From: Acorus gramineus
Taxonomy: Eukaryota > Streptophyta > Magnoliopsida > Acorales > Acoraceae
Assembly: GCA_030737835.1 (NCBI GenBank)
Contig: CM060849.1
Span: forward strand, 13,807,216 to 13,871,215
Direction of reading: 5' to 3'
Length of the DNA stretch: 64,000 bases
Each line of letters opens with the position of its first letter. Positions within the stretch are counted from its first letter, which is position 1. This document shows, one piece after another, positions 35,831 through 48,000 of this stretch. A program made the translations under genes and the position numbers. The notes beneath the pieces are model-generated. The model ran no database searches and was not told the DNA's origin. It saw nothing but the letters and a program-made list of their open reading frames with translations.

Positions 35831-36403
35831 AATCTGACTTGGTATTTTCTAGTCGTCGGATGTAAATGGGCCAACGACCGGATTCACGGATCGTGGGTAA
35901 CTCAGGTTGTGGGCCTTTGTTAACCGGGTCTTAAACCACGGGCACGTGGAGCATAATTAGTGGGCTCAGAAAATGGGCCCTACAGATGCCCCTTTTTTCC
36001 ATCTGACTGGGATCGGAGATCCTCTTTGTCGGGTGGGAAAAACGTATTTGTCACGACACGTGTTGGATGGTGCAGGTCTCATTGTGATTCATCGTCGTTC
36101 CCCACACGCCGTAAATCAAACTTCAGCGACTAGTGGGGTTTCGAGGAGATTTAATGCTCGAAGAACGTGACGAGATGACATTTTGGCTTTGTTTGGACAT
36201 AGGTCCTAGCCATTGGGATGGCGTCAACTTGTAGAGGTCCGTTTGCTCGTGGGCTCGAGTCGCTTGCGTGACATGGCCTTTGGTGACACGCTTTTTTTTG
36301 GGCTTGAGTAGTTGGCGTGCCAATGGCATCACCCACCGGACAGCGTGTTGCCCTCGGGCTTGAACCGTTAAGACGGCGTCACCTAGTGGAGGTTGGTATG
36401 TTT

Positions 36404-36945
36404 GTAACACCCCAAGCTTATACAATAAGAAATTATCCGTTTTGCCCCTAAATGGATTCACGGGTTTAAAACGCGTCTTGGTGTGTAAGAGCCGTGCTCA
36501 CATATAAGTAAAGACTATCTCCTCCCATTAGGCGATATGGGACTAAACACCAAACATTCACCCTCACCCAATCCATGGACCTCTTGGGACTGTTGGGCCT
36601 CCCTCTCAACCGGCCGGGCGTCACAATCACCCCCCTAATGGGCCACACGTCCTCGTGTGTGGCCACACCCACCATTGTGAAAATGGATAGGCTCTGATGC
36701 CACTCTGTAACACCCCAGGCTTACACAGCAAGAAATTATCCGCTTTGCCCCTAAACGGGCTCACTGGTTTAAAACGCGTCTTGGTGTGTAAGAGCTGTGC
36801 TCACATATAAGCACAGACTATCTCTTCCCATTAGGTGATGTGGAACTAAACACCAAACCTCCACCCTCACCTAATCCATAGGCCTCTTGGGACTGTTGGG
36901 CCTCCCCCTCAATGGGCCGGGGGTCACAATGTTCCCCTGACTTGA
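36404..36945. repeat. 303-bp tandem duplication
   Basis: The unit starting GTAACACCCCA at 36404 returns at 36707. Between them sits a GGCTCTGATGCCACTCT word that commonly precedes GTAACACCCC repeats in plant genomes. The two copies share TGCCCCTAAA, AAAACGCGTCTTGGTGTGTA and CCTCTTGGGACTGTTGGGCC and differ by scattered substitutions; the second copy is cut short. Long minus-strand frames here show no known domain. Confidence 0.88.
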
Positions 36946-39354
36946 ACTGTCAAAACGGCGTGGTCATGTGGGGTTCGGGCTGCGTTTCATTGGCTTGACC
37001 GTCTGTGCGGCGTCGCCCTTAGGGACAAGTTTTGAATCACCCCTAGTTTGAACCAGTCATGCAGTGTCACCCTATGAGGTAGGCTCGTGGAATACGGGTC
37101 AATGGTAAGCCGCGTATCCCTGAATGACATGTTGTCCTTTAGGCATGAACTAAAAGGTGGTGTTTCCTGTAGGATAAGATGTTGCCCCTTGGCTCGGGCC
37201 GCAATGGCAACGTCGCCATGTGGGAGTCGATATAGATCTCGCTAGCGTGAACCGCCAGACGGCGTGGCTCTCGGAGATTGGTTTCTAAGTTGCCTTGGTC
37301 TTGAATCGTTGATACGGCATGGCCGAGCAGGTAGAATTCTTTCCCCCCGGCTTGAACAGTTAAAGGCGTCGCCCTGTGAAGGGGAAGTTGGCTTGTGTCA
37401 GTCCATACGTACTGATGATAGGGAGATAGCTGGTATCTTGCACTACCCATTGCGCACATAAGACTGGATCTAGTTTAGTCCATGTACAACCGAGCGCACC
37501 GAGAGGGGAGGTAGTAGGTGCCTTTCCCAACCTGCAGTTATACGCTCGGTCGAGAAGACCTAATAGAATATTTTGTCTGTATCCGACCACACGTATTAGG
37601 GGTGAAGGAGCAGCTGGTATTTGACTCTGCCTGTTGCACATGCGCGGCTAGACCAAGTCTGATTTGACGTACGTACGACCAAATGTACAAAAATAAACTA
37701 TTTTAATTTACATATATATTTTTAAAATATTACACAAATTTTAAAATGAATCAAGATATTATATGAATTTCAAACAATCTACATGAGATTATTTGGATTC
37801 TCCCTATAATTTAATGGCACGATGGGATAGCCTTCGTTCCCGTGCAGTCTAGCCTAAAAGCCTATGGAACCTTTATCGTGTCAAACTACAGAATCGGGTA
37901 GCAAGTCCACCCGGAGATAAAAAGTATATATATATATACACGTGTGTGTATATATATATATATATATAAATTAATTAATCAGAGTCCATTTGATGCACGG
38001 CTCGGATTAGTTGACTTTTTAAGGTTGTTAAAGTTTCACCTAACAGTGAAAGTGCGTTATGATCTGAAAGTCTAATCTATTCTTCGTAAATTATTAAAAT
38101 AAAAATAAAAAAGTAAACGTGCAACATGGGTTCTCTGCAATCCGTCCATTTTTTTTTAGGTTTCGAGAGTTAAATGGTCACATATATAACAAAAGTCAAA
38201 AGTAAAATCACTGTCAGATCTCATAAAAAAAAAAACATTAATAAGTGAGAGCTAAACAGCAAAATATTCGGAGTTGTTAAGCGATGGCAAGTGTCAATAT
38301 AAATTGCGTTTTAATTTTGTTTAATTCTACGAGTTAATCGCGTATTAAACATAAATCTTGTGTGAAACAGTGAAAATGTTGGGTGAAATTGTGAAACCAA
38401 ATCTTTACATCAAAAAATAATAAAAAGAATCTACTGTGTTTATTGTTGGATCAGTTCTTTTCATGGTAATGTTTCGTACAATCTTCTCATTTTGGTTTAC
38501 ACATGTTTTAAATTTTTTAAAAATAATATATTTTATCTAATGAGATATATGTTTTTACAGAAAATAAATCATATACTCTAAATATATTGTATGGATGCAT
38601 TTTGTAGAAAATATGAAAAATTTCTAACGTAGTATATACCTTGTTAATATAAATATATGCTTCACTGATTTTTTATCAACGCTTATTGAAACGGGAAAAA
38701 AAAATTGTGCAACAATACTCTTTTTCGAGGTCCACGTGTCTATTATCTCTAATGGCGAGGTCAACTATTTCAACAATCAATTCTCTTCGTCAAACCCTTG
38801 CTTGGTGAGGTGGTGAAGACACCCTTTCCCTTAGGGAAGGTTCTAGATAAACTCTTGCTTCCTTTCCTATGAGATGTGAAAAAAAATGTGTTATGAGCCT
38901 CTGGTCCTGTACTCTATCCGCCCTTTGTGGGCCACTTTACAAAAAAAAAAAATAAATAAATAAAAAATTCAATCCTCCTCAAATTTTAAATAAAAATAGC
39001 TTCTTTTATTACGCTTTGAAGCGACATATTTTTGCAATATTTATTTAATAAAAATGATAATATCAATTCTCATAATTGTCTCATAATATATTGACTTATA
39101 GTTAAATATATTAAGGGTTTTTGCAAATATACAACCATCAAACACATGCTAAATATTTTTTATACCATAGCAAATCATATATATTTATTTGTATACCATC
39201 AAATCTTATTTAATGTAAAAATGTGTCATTTGATCATTTATTATGATTAAAATCTAAGTTAACTAAAGCTAACCCATAACTAATGAACGCGGTTTGTTTT
39301 TTTTATGGGGAGGAGCCTGAAATAGTGGTTTCACCTTTTTTTTGTTATTGTAGC

Positions 39355-39535
39355 ATCGTGAAGTCTTTGTGATTCAAGGTGGCGGCTACCATGACGTTGT
39401 GGACTTCCTTCTAGGCATTGGAGGACTTGTGGGCGACGAAGTAGGGAGTTGTGCCAGGAGCAGGCTTGGGTCCCAATTCGTGCTCTTGGTGGTCGCTTGG
39501 GCGATATGGAAAACCATAAGTGAAGCAATTTTTTT
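39355..39535 (+). pseudogene. Possible LINE ORF2 relic
   Basis: A short GC-richer block whose plus frame includes RSRLGSQFVLLVVAWAIWKT, reminiscent of the hydrophobic WAIWK sequence downstream of the zinc-binding region in plant LINE ORF2. It is only one short match, so the call is weak. It runs directly into 16 T and 26 G. Confidence 0.3.
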
Positions 39536-39538
39536 TTG

Positions 39539-39544
39539 TTTTTT

Positions 39545-39575
<31 letters not shown>

Positions 39576-39580
39576 GGGGG
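39539..39580 (+). repeat. Run of 16 T directly followed by 26 G
   Basis: T from 39539 to 39554 and G from 39555 to 39580 without any base between. Such paired homopolymers are unusual and could be an assembly or sequencing artefact, or a slippage product. Confidence 0.8.
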
Positions 39581-41247
39581 TGGATATCTCTTCATAGAGG
39601 TATCATCGGTGTAGGTGATCCGATGGGGGGCATGGGAGGTAGCGGTAGACACCCTATCTACGGCTCACGTCACTACCTAGTTGGGTCGGTGTGTTCCGGG
39701 GTTTCTTTTTTCATCTTTCTTCTTTAACTTCTTATCTCCGATTCATACTTATAATCAAACTTTATCTAATGAAAATTGCGATGGCGACAGTTTACCTTTC
39801 TCAAATTTATTTTTTTTTACTTTTTGTCTTATTAATTCTTGGAACATATGTCAACTATCTTGTAATTGGCTATAAAATTCCCACCACACCATTACTACGT
39901 GGTTTAAAGGATACAGGTTGATCTTTCCATTTTTCTTATGTAATTAAACAGCTTTTGCGTAGCAATCGTGGGATCAAACAGTTTTGCAATCGCAGCTTCC
40001 TGTAGACAGATATCAAGTAAATAGTACCCAAAACATGTGATCGGAGAAAATTGGGGAGAGACAGCTTCCTGTATAATTAATTTTAAACACAACAATGAAT
40101 GAACTCATTTTTAGTAAGTATAAAAAATTTAATGTGATATATACATTGTTTAAAAAGATATATATTTCATTAAATGACTAACAAAAAATATGAAACTGCA
40201 TTTGAGATTGTAAAAATAACTGTGCGTCTCCGCGCTCTGAACATGCTCCATAGCTAAATAAGGACCACTTCAGACCACATAGCCCATAGACCACATTTCC
40301 AATCTATAAAAAAGTCATTGGACTCAACAATAAAAGACTCAAGCTCAACAATAAAAGACTCAAGGAAAATGTTACACTCAGCCCACTTTGTAGTTCAAAC
40401 GCAAACCCATGTGTTTTTATTTTATTTAAAATCATATACCCCCACTCATGAGGTATGTAGTAGCAACTAATATAAAAAAAACTCATGAGATATGCACTTT
40501 TATAAAAGATGAAACATATTTTCATTATAAATTTTTTTTTAATGAAGCATATACATTGATATAGTGAGTGGATGAAATTAATGAAACATGTAGGATTGCA
40601 TTTTGAATTATAAAAAAAGCTTAGTGTAACAGAGCTCAAGAGTCAAGACTGTGTTACACCGTTACACTTTTGGAGCTTGAAATACATTCCCTCGCTGCCA
40701 TGCAGTGTTCTGTTCATTTATCAAATGAAACGTTACCCGACCACTTAATAAAGACATTGGGTTAATCTATCCATTACACTAACCAAGATTATTTTTAACT
40801 TTGTTCCTTTGTTACACTCCTCATGAATGATAAAATCGAATTTTGAATTTTTTAAATTGAATAAAATTGATAACTAATTATTTTATAGATACATATAATG
40901 GATAGTAGTGATCATGCCTTGTGTCGTTTTTGTTTTTATTTTTTTAAAGTAATCTTAGATTGGGATAAAAAATAGAACGAAAAAATCTATGTATATTTTT
41001 AAATTAGATAACATCATTGATTCATATAAAATTCTACAATTATTTTTTTTAATCTTAATATTTTCCTTTCATCTAAATTTTATAACAAATTATTAAGTTT
41101 TTCAATCATTATCATTATATTATTTATGTATAATAATTTGAAATATTATGATTATATTTTAAGTTGATCATTTTTTTTTTTTTAAAGAATGGTGCTCTTC
41201 AAGATTTGATCATTTGACATTTTTTAACAAAAGTGAGAGATGATTCC

Positions 41248-41455
41248 GACTTAATCAAAACTCAATTCGCCGTAGAGGGATTTTTTAAAATATTTTTTAA
41301 TTTTCAACTAGTATATACTATATACTATTCAAGTGATTTGACAGTGACTTTCGACTTAATCAAAACTCAATTCGTCGTAGAGGGATTTTTTAAAATATTT
41401 TTTAATTTTCAACTAGTATATACTATATACTATTCAAGTGATGTTGACAGTGACT
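41248..41455. repeat. 104-bp tandem duplication
   Basis: The unit starting CGACTTAATCAAAACTCAAT at 41248 is repeated at 41352 with only a C/T change (GCCGTAG to GTCGTAG) and a small difference near the end. The near-identity implies a recent event. AT-rich and non-coding. Confidence 0.92.
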
Positions 41456-42046
41456 TCCTACTGCCTTATCGGAGGCGTGGAAGGCAAAGAGACAAGTACT
41501 AAGAGAGTCCTACAGGCAGTGGGGTTGGGGTCGGAGTGTCTTTTTTTTTATTTTTATTTTTTAATTTTTTTCTATTAGCATGCAATAAAACTTGAATCCA
41601 AGTTCCTCTATTAAAGAGGGGTACCTCTCCCATCCTATCAAGAGGAATGTCTAAAATTGATTTGCAACAAAGAATGCAATTCACAAAAATCAGTCACATT
41701 TATGACAAAATACAATATCACTATCAACCACCAAATTAAATATAGAAAACATTTGAATTTTTTTTTTATGCCAACATAATTCATCACTAATGGGTTTATA
41801 TAGTTACACATGTTAGCAAAGCTTAATTACAGACGTAGAAAAAAAAATTCCTATACCATTCTGTGGGAAACATTCAAACAATCCAGAATGTATAATGCAA
41901 ACTGGATTCACTCACCAGATCAATCTCATGCTCTATGAAGTCCAGGTGAGTATTCGGTTTCCTTTGTAGTATAAATCTATCATTTGCTTCTCATTTATCT
42001 TACTAGCATGACCCATTGGTGTTGAATTAAACAAAAGAGGTTGAAG

Positions 42047-45000
42047 TTACTCTGAAGGAAAGTATTTGTTGAGATTATAAGGCAGGCAATAGAATTCTTC
42101 ACTTCTCATGTCTGTCCTATAGGACCTGAATTTCTCCCACCAATGTCGGCCGCTGTCTTTCCTCACCTCACTGTCTCCATGATGGAGAGTGCAGTCAAAA
42201 AAATAGGCAAGAGTTGCAGCTACCACCACAGGTGAAGAGAAAATAACAGTCACGATATCGTTGAACTGCATTGGAAATTGAATGAAAAAACGGTTATCAG
42301 TGCCTAATTGTGTAAGAGTTTCATGTGTCATGTGCCACATATGCTGCATTGCATTTCTGGCTTACCGGTCTGGAATGAGTATGAACAGGGCTGTAACCAG
42401 CAACTGATGAGAATTCATTGAAGTACTGTGCTACTGATAAGCCCAAGAATATGGAGGTGCCTAGGATGAATTTCGTACGGAAGCTGTTGAGGTTGCAGTA
42501 TTGAAGTAATCCGAGTCCAGCAGAGGCTGTTTGTACCAATATGGATCGTCGTCATGGAACACATAAAAATTGAATCAGTAAGGTTATATAAACTTAAACT
42601 GGCTGTTAAGCATGTAACATGTCTACTTTCTCACAGATTGTGGGACAAAGTTTACTTAAAAGAACATTATATCTTGAGTTTTGATGTAGGAATACTTTCA
42701 TGTTGGAAACACACCATATTTTAACCTTGGATAAAGCCGAATCCATCCTGTCATAAGAATGTGTGGAATCTCTAGAAGTTGGAAAAATCAACATGAACAT
42801 TTGAAAATTATTTCACTCTCTTGGTAGAACTTTGTGTGTCATATCACACAAACCATTTTAATTTAAAAAATTCAATTATTTATAAACAGTATCATTTCCT
42901 AAAAAAAAAAAAAATCTTTGAGTAGAGAGAAATGACATACCAACATAGGCAAACAGGACACAGTACAGCGCTGCTGCAATGGGCATTGGTATAGAAGCAA
43001 CAACTGCTCCAAATTTTCCTGTTCATCAGCAATAATTACATTCTGACATCAAAACGCATGGCAAATAAAAGCTCATGAAAATATGGATGGTGAATAAGTT
43101 GGAGATCTACTGAAATGGGCTATGAAACAAAGATTAGGATGCTAAAGATCATATTATTCATCATTAGGAAGCTCAAGATAAATCAGAAAGCCTAAGAAGA
43201 AAACCAAAATATTGATCTGGATAAGAAAAGATGGTCACCTAAGCAGGCAAAGAAAATCATAAAAACAGCTGATATCTCAACAACTCTTCGACTTCCAACT
43301 CGAGTCAAACCAAGCAGACCTGCATTTTCCCTGTTAAATGTACTTGTATAAGATAATTTCATGGATTGTATGCATTTTCATTTGTCAATGAAAGCATTTA
43401 GTATCATTACACAGATGCTGCTGAGCCATTTGCTGTACCAAACATGCCATCCAACAATAGACCAAATCCCTGAAATTCAATATAAAAGTGAGTCACCAAA
43501 ATATTTTTCTGAAGAATTTGACTGAGTTAATTGAAAAAGCTGGTTAATAGTACCTGCCATCCAACACCTCGGCTCAGAATTGATGGTGGTAGTGGAGTAG
43601 CACCTGCATATCTTGATACTGCAATGTATGTACCTGTAGACTGTAAAAAAATCCATACCAAAGGACACACGTCATTGAAGAAATGTTTCAAACTTATAAA
43701 ACTATCCATATCAAAGACACACGTCATTGAACAAATGTTGCAAACTTGTATAAAAGAAAGCATGCGGCATTCTGGAAGCTTAAAAAAATATATATATATT
43801 TTTTGAGCAAATCTCAAAGGCTCCTCGTTCTACAAGTGAATGTGAGGAGAATTTAATTATTCCATTCAGTTTTATCTCTATTTTAACAGTAAAAGTTTTT
43901 TTCCAAAGACTTTTCAGTTGGCTTTTATTATATTAACAAGAAATAAAGAACACGACATGCAACCTTATTTTGTAGCCTATTTTGTACCCTGTGAATTGCG
44001 AAGCAGCATGCACTTTATATCATTCATTGGATTATACATTTCACCAGGGTGGTGGGGGTTGTGCTACAAAACGAGCTGCAAAATTGTGACTACATTTTCC
44101 ATGGGAAATTTATCCTGTCAATTATAAACAATATCACATGATGTTCTACATTCAATTGTTATCCTTACAAGTTAACTTTTCATAACTATGACCAGCAGAT
44201 AGCAACTCAAATGTATGAATTGTGTGATTTAAAACAGTAATAAAGGGAGAAAATGCATTTATAATAATTTATAATAATAATATCTTGATATATATAGATC
44301 ATCCTGATTAGTGAGGTTACTTAGATCATCCTGATTAGTGAGGTTACTTAGATCATCCTGATTAGTGAGGTTACTTAGCTCATTATTCAATTTACAAATC
44401 TAAAATTAAATCAAGGTAGTGATTTGTGACTGATTTCAACTTAAAGAAGTTTCTGGGCAATGTTTATTACCCTAGAATTGTGTGATTTAAAACAGTAATA
44501 AAGGGAGAAAATGCATTTATAATAATTTATAATAATAATATCTTGATATATATAGATCATCCTCATTAGTGAGGTTACTTAGATCATCCTGATTAGTGAG
44601 GTTACTTAGATCATCCTGATTAGTGAGGTTACTTAGCTCATTATTCAATTTACAAATCTAAAATTAAATCAAGGTAGTGATTTGTGACTGATTTCAACTT
44701 AAAGAAGTTTCTGGGCAATGTTTATTACCCTAGAAATGATGGATAAATAATGCCCGCAAAATGGCTCTCTACAAACCCTGATATGCAGCTAATTTTAGAA
44801 ACAATACAAGTAGTAACTATAAGGACATTAATCTTCTGAGTACTCTCATTAATATATTCTGACACCTGTGAATGATTTCCCCTAAAAATCATGCACAACA
44901 TTCATGGGAACATATTATCTTCTAACATACTAGTGTAATGGACATTATTTTACTTTGTGCTTTAGACTGTTAGGAAACAAGCCTGAGACAAGCACTTTAA

Positions 45001-48000
45001 AAATAATGCCAAATATTTTTTTGAAAGTGAGGAAGTTTTGAAGGTCCTTTTTAATAATATATAATTTCTGTTTGAAGGTCCTTTTTACTTCATAGTCATA
45101 GCTGGGGGGGGGGGGGGGGTGGTAAAGGGTTCCAACTACGAAGGTTCTTTTTTCTTATGTTGACAGGATATTCATTTTTAGAAGAACTACAATATGCCTC
45201 TCATATTTCTTGATGGCCATAACATATCCTCCATAGGTAATTTGGGTAGTGCATGATGGTAGATGCGCTAAATAAACCTGCAAATGCATCACCAAAGTAC
45301 CTTTTCTTTATACAGAAAGCATCATACAAGCTAATAACTAGATTGTTTATATTTATATATATAGCGCCAAAATGAACAATCACAAAAAATGTAAGTTTCC
45401 AGGAATACTGACCTCAACAAGAGCAACAAATGAAGCAGCCATCAAAGCAAAACAATCACCAGCATGGAAAGAAGGACTTCCCCACTGAAAGGGATAAGGA
45501 ACTTTTACCCTGCATGTGCGTAAAGTGGAGCTTATAACATGATAGACTGTGAAGGGGAAAACACTGTATATATTGCAAATACACTTCTTTATATACTCTT
45601 GAGTGTCCAAGTTGTGAAATCAATAAATATGTTTATGGTAACTTGATCATTCTTCATAAGTGCTTCTACTCTTTACTGATGAATTGGATTTGTTATGTCA
45701 TGAAAGTTATGGCCAATCATAAACATGCAGAAGTATGCAATGAGGCATCTTTATGCAATCAATAATTATGTTTATGATAACTTGATCATTCTTCAAAAGT
45801 TCTTCTCATACTGACAAAGTGGATCCATTGTACCATGAATGTTACGGCAAATAATAAACATGCAGAAGTATGCAATGAAACACTTGCATGGCAACAAGTC
45901 CAGCTTAAGCCTTAATGAAGCAAATAATTCACGATTTCCCTCACTTCATAAGAATAAAAAAAACACCAAGCTTGTGTCCAAAACAATAATAAGATCTATA
46001 TTTCTGATTTCAAATTGACGAATTTTAAATAAATCAATGCATAAAGAATTATCTGTTATTTTTTAATCAGATATATTTCAAGTAAAAATGTAAAGTATTT
46101 ATTTTTTCAGCTTTCTTAAATAAGGAAGCTTTTGACCTATGTAACAGTGTCAAACTATGCATGTCACAAAATCTATAAATGTGGATTTCTACAACGGTAA
46201 AAATGAAGTAAACCATCCTTAAAGTTCAAGACAAAATCACAATAGCATCCTATTAATGAGTAGAAAGGGGACTAGATTGTTAAGTCGGAATTGCAGGAAC
46301 AAATGTAGAATTTTTTTAACAATAATCAGTGAGATGAAAGGGATAGGCGCAAACATAACAATTTATCTACTATGGAATCTGATATGCAGGTCATAACCCT
46401 ATATGCTTGGAAACCTGCTTTTTATTACTCCCTACATTTAGAACTCTTTAATTATATTTCTATTCTGATTTCTCCAGTATCTCTCAAATCTCTTTTCACC
46501 ACTTTCATTCAAAATCTTCTTTGGCTTCCTCTGTCTTGGAACCTTAGTGTTTTTCAGACATAAAGATTATATTTATGAATGATGCCCCTGATATTTTTTA
46601 AGTGGGAATTCTCTTGAAGTCATTCACAAATCATATTAAAAAAATACAAACCTTAGTTCAGAAAATTGAAATTTCCAAAATACGAAAAGATGAAATATCT
46701 GAAACATTTTTTGACAAAAAAGTGAAGCGCCATGCGACTCCCTCGAAAAGTTGCGTTGGAGATCAAGATACGACCAAAAGCATAAACAAGGTGTCCAATT
46801 AGCTAAAGGACCAGCATCATTACATATATGGGATTTGGGGATGTAACCCAGCTTTTCTATATATTCAGGACAAGTATACTTGCCATGGAGCAGAGTGTAT
46901 AAGCCCTGCACGATCAGTACGACAATGAAACTGGGTTTGTGGGCGCCTATGCTTATAAACTCCACTCCCCGTCAAAATGACAGCATATATCCACACAATC
47001 GCAACAGTAATCAGAACGGAAAATCGATCAAGAAGCACTCTTTTCCCTCCCAATGCATGTGAAAGGTACTGCAAGAAAATCATAAACCAAATCACACCGA
47101 CTGGTCAATGAATAACTCACCACTGAAAATAACATTAGTAACAACCTTCATTGATTACATTAACATAACCCAAGAAACAATGACTTGAAAACAAGTAGAC
47201 ATTTTAACCACCTGTGAGAAGAGGATCAGTAAAATGAGTTGTGGAAGACCAATTTCGATACATTTTGCCACCTAAAATTACCAGTCAATATCAGAGAGAG
47301 ACACCAACATAAAAGAGAAGATCCTTCTTTTTGTGTAAATTCTCAATTACATAATCGAAAAGCCAATATGACATACTGCAGGAAAGCCATGGCTATATAG
47401 TCCAAGCCCGGCAAGGGTAACAAGGGGAACCGCAGAGAGAGGGCTGAGATACCTGATATAAAAAGCATGAGATTAAAAAAAAAAATTCTGTGAGCCAATT
47501 ATTGAAACTCAACTTCTTAACTTAATAAAAAAAAATTGGAACTTCAAATAGAAGAAGAATATATTGCTCAACCTCACAACTATCCTCCATATTCCAAAAA
47601 ACCCAATAACTAACTGAAATATTGAAGCAATGATGAGAGCTCCTTGTATACTCCTCATGGTCTTGAGAAATCTCTGCTTGTATTCAAAGAAATCCAACAA
47701 ATAAGACTACCCAAAAGCTGAATTCGCAGAACCAAAAACATATTTTAAAAAACTAGGAATATGGGAATGACCTGATGTGGGTCAATTTCATCTGCGTATC
47801 TCCCAGATAATATGATCGAGAGTGTCGGAATTATGAATGCGTAGGACCCTCCGATAACAACAGGAAGACGAGTCCCAAAATAAGTCTGCAAGAGAGTCTT
47901 AATCCCTGCAACGAAGAGCAGTGTTTGCACTACTCTGACCTTCTCTTCCTATAAAAATTAATAATGAGAGAATCAATTCACACGATCCTGAGATATGCTG

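Larger units (their letters stand above)
35100..37690. repeat. Repeat-built, GC-richer region, probably part of a transposable element
   Basis: A sharp composition change marks both sides. The left part (35180-35290) has the same LTR-like signature as sites at 23.0 and 62.3 kb. The middle is a 52-bp degenerate minisatellite (35445-35830). The right part (36190-37400) is made of a loosely repeated unit of about 50-80 bases with the core GCTTGAAC...GTTAA.ACGGCGTC.CC.TGTGGAGG, interrupted by a 303-bp tandem duplication. No reverse transcriptase, integrase or transposase sequence was seen, so the element type stays open. Confidence 0.55.
37691..42046. other. Spacer between repeat region and the NAT gene
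   Basis: Mostly AT-rich. It includes an AT/GT dinucleotide patch (37925-37968), a GC-richer 180-base fragment near 39355-39535 followed by a T-run/G-run junction, and a 104-bp tandem duplication at 41248-41455. No protein gene could be supported. The last few hundred bases should include the 3' untranslated region of the NAT gene. Confidence 0.5.

Noticed and set aside
36123-37641. Several minus-strand open frames of 90-110 codons.
   Set aside because: They lie in a GC-rich tandem repeat array and change content with each repeat unit. No domain could be recognised.
44221-44736. Considered a CRISPR-like array because of regular 27-bp repeats.
   Set aside because: The repeats are directly adjacent without unique spacers, inside a plant gene intron; a plain tandem repeat explains them.
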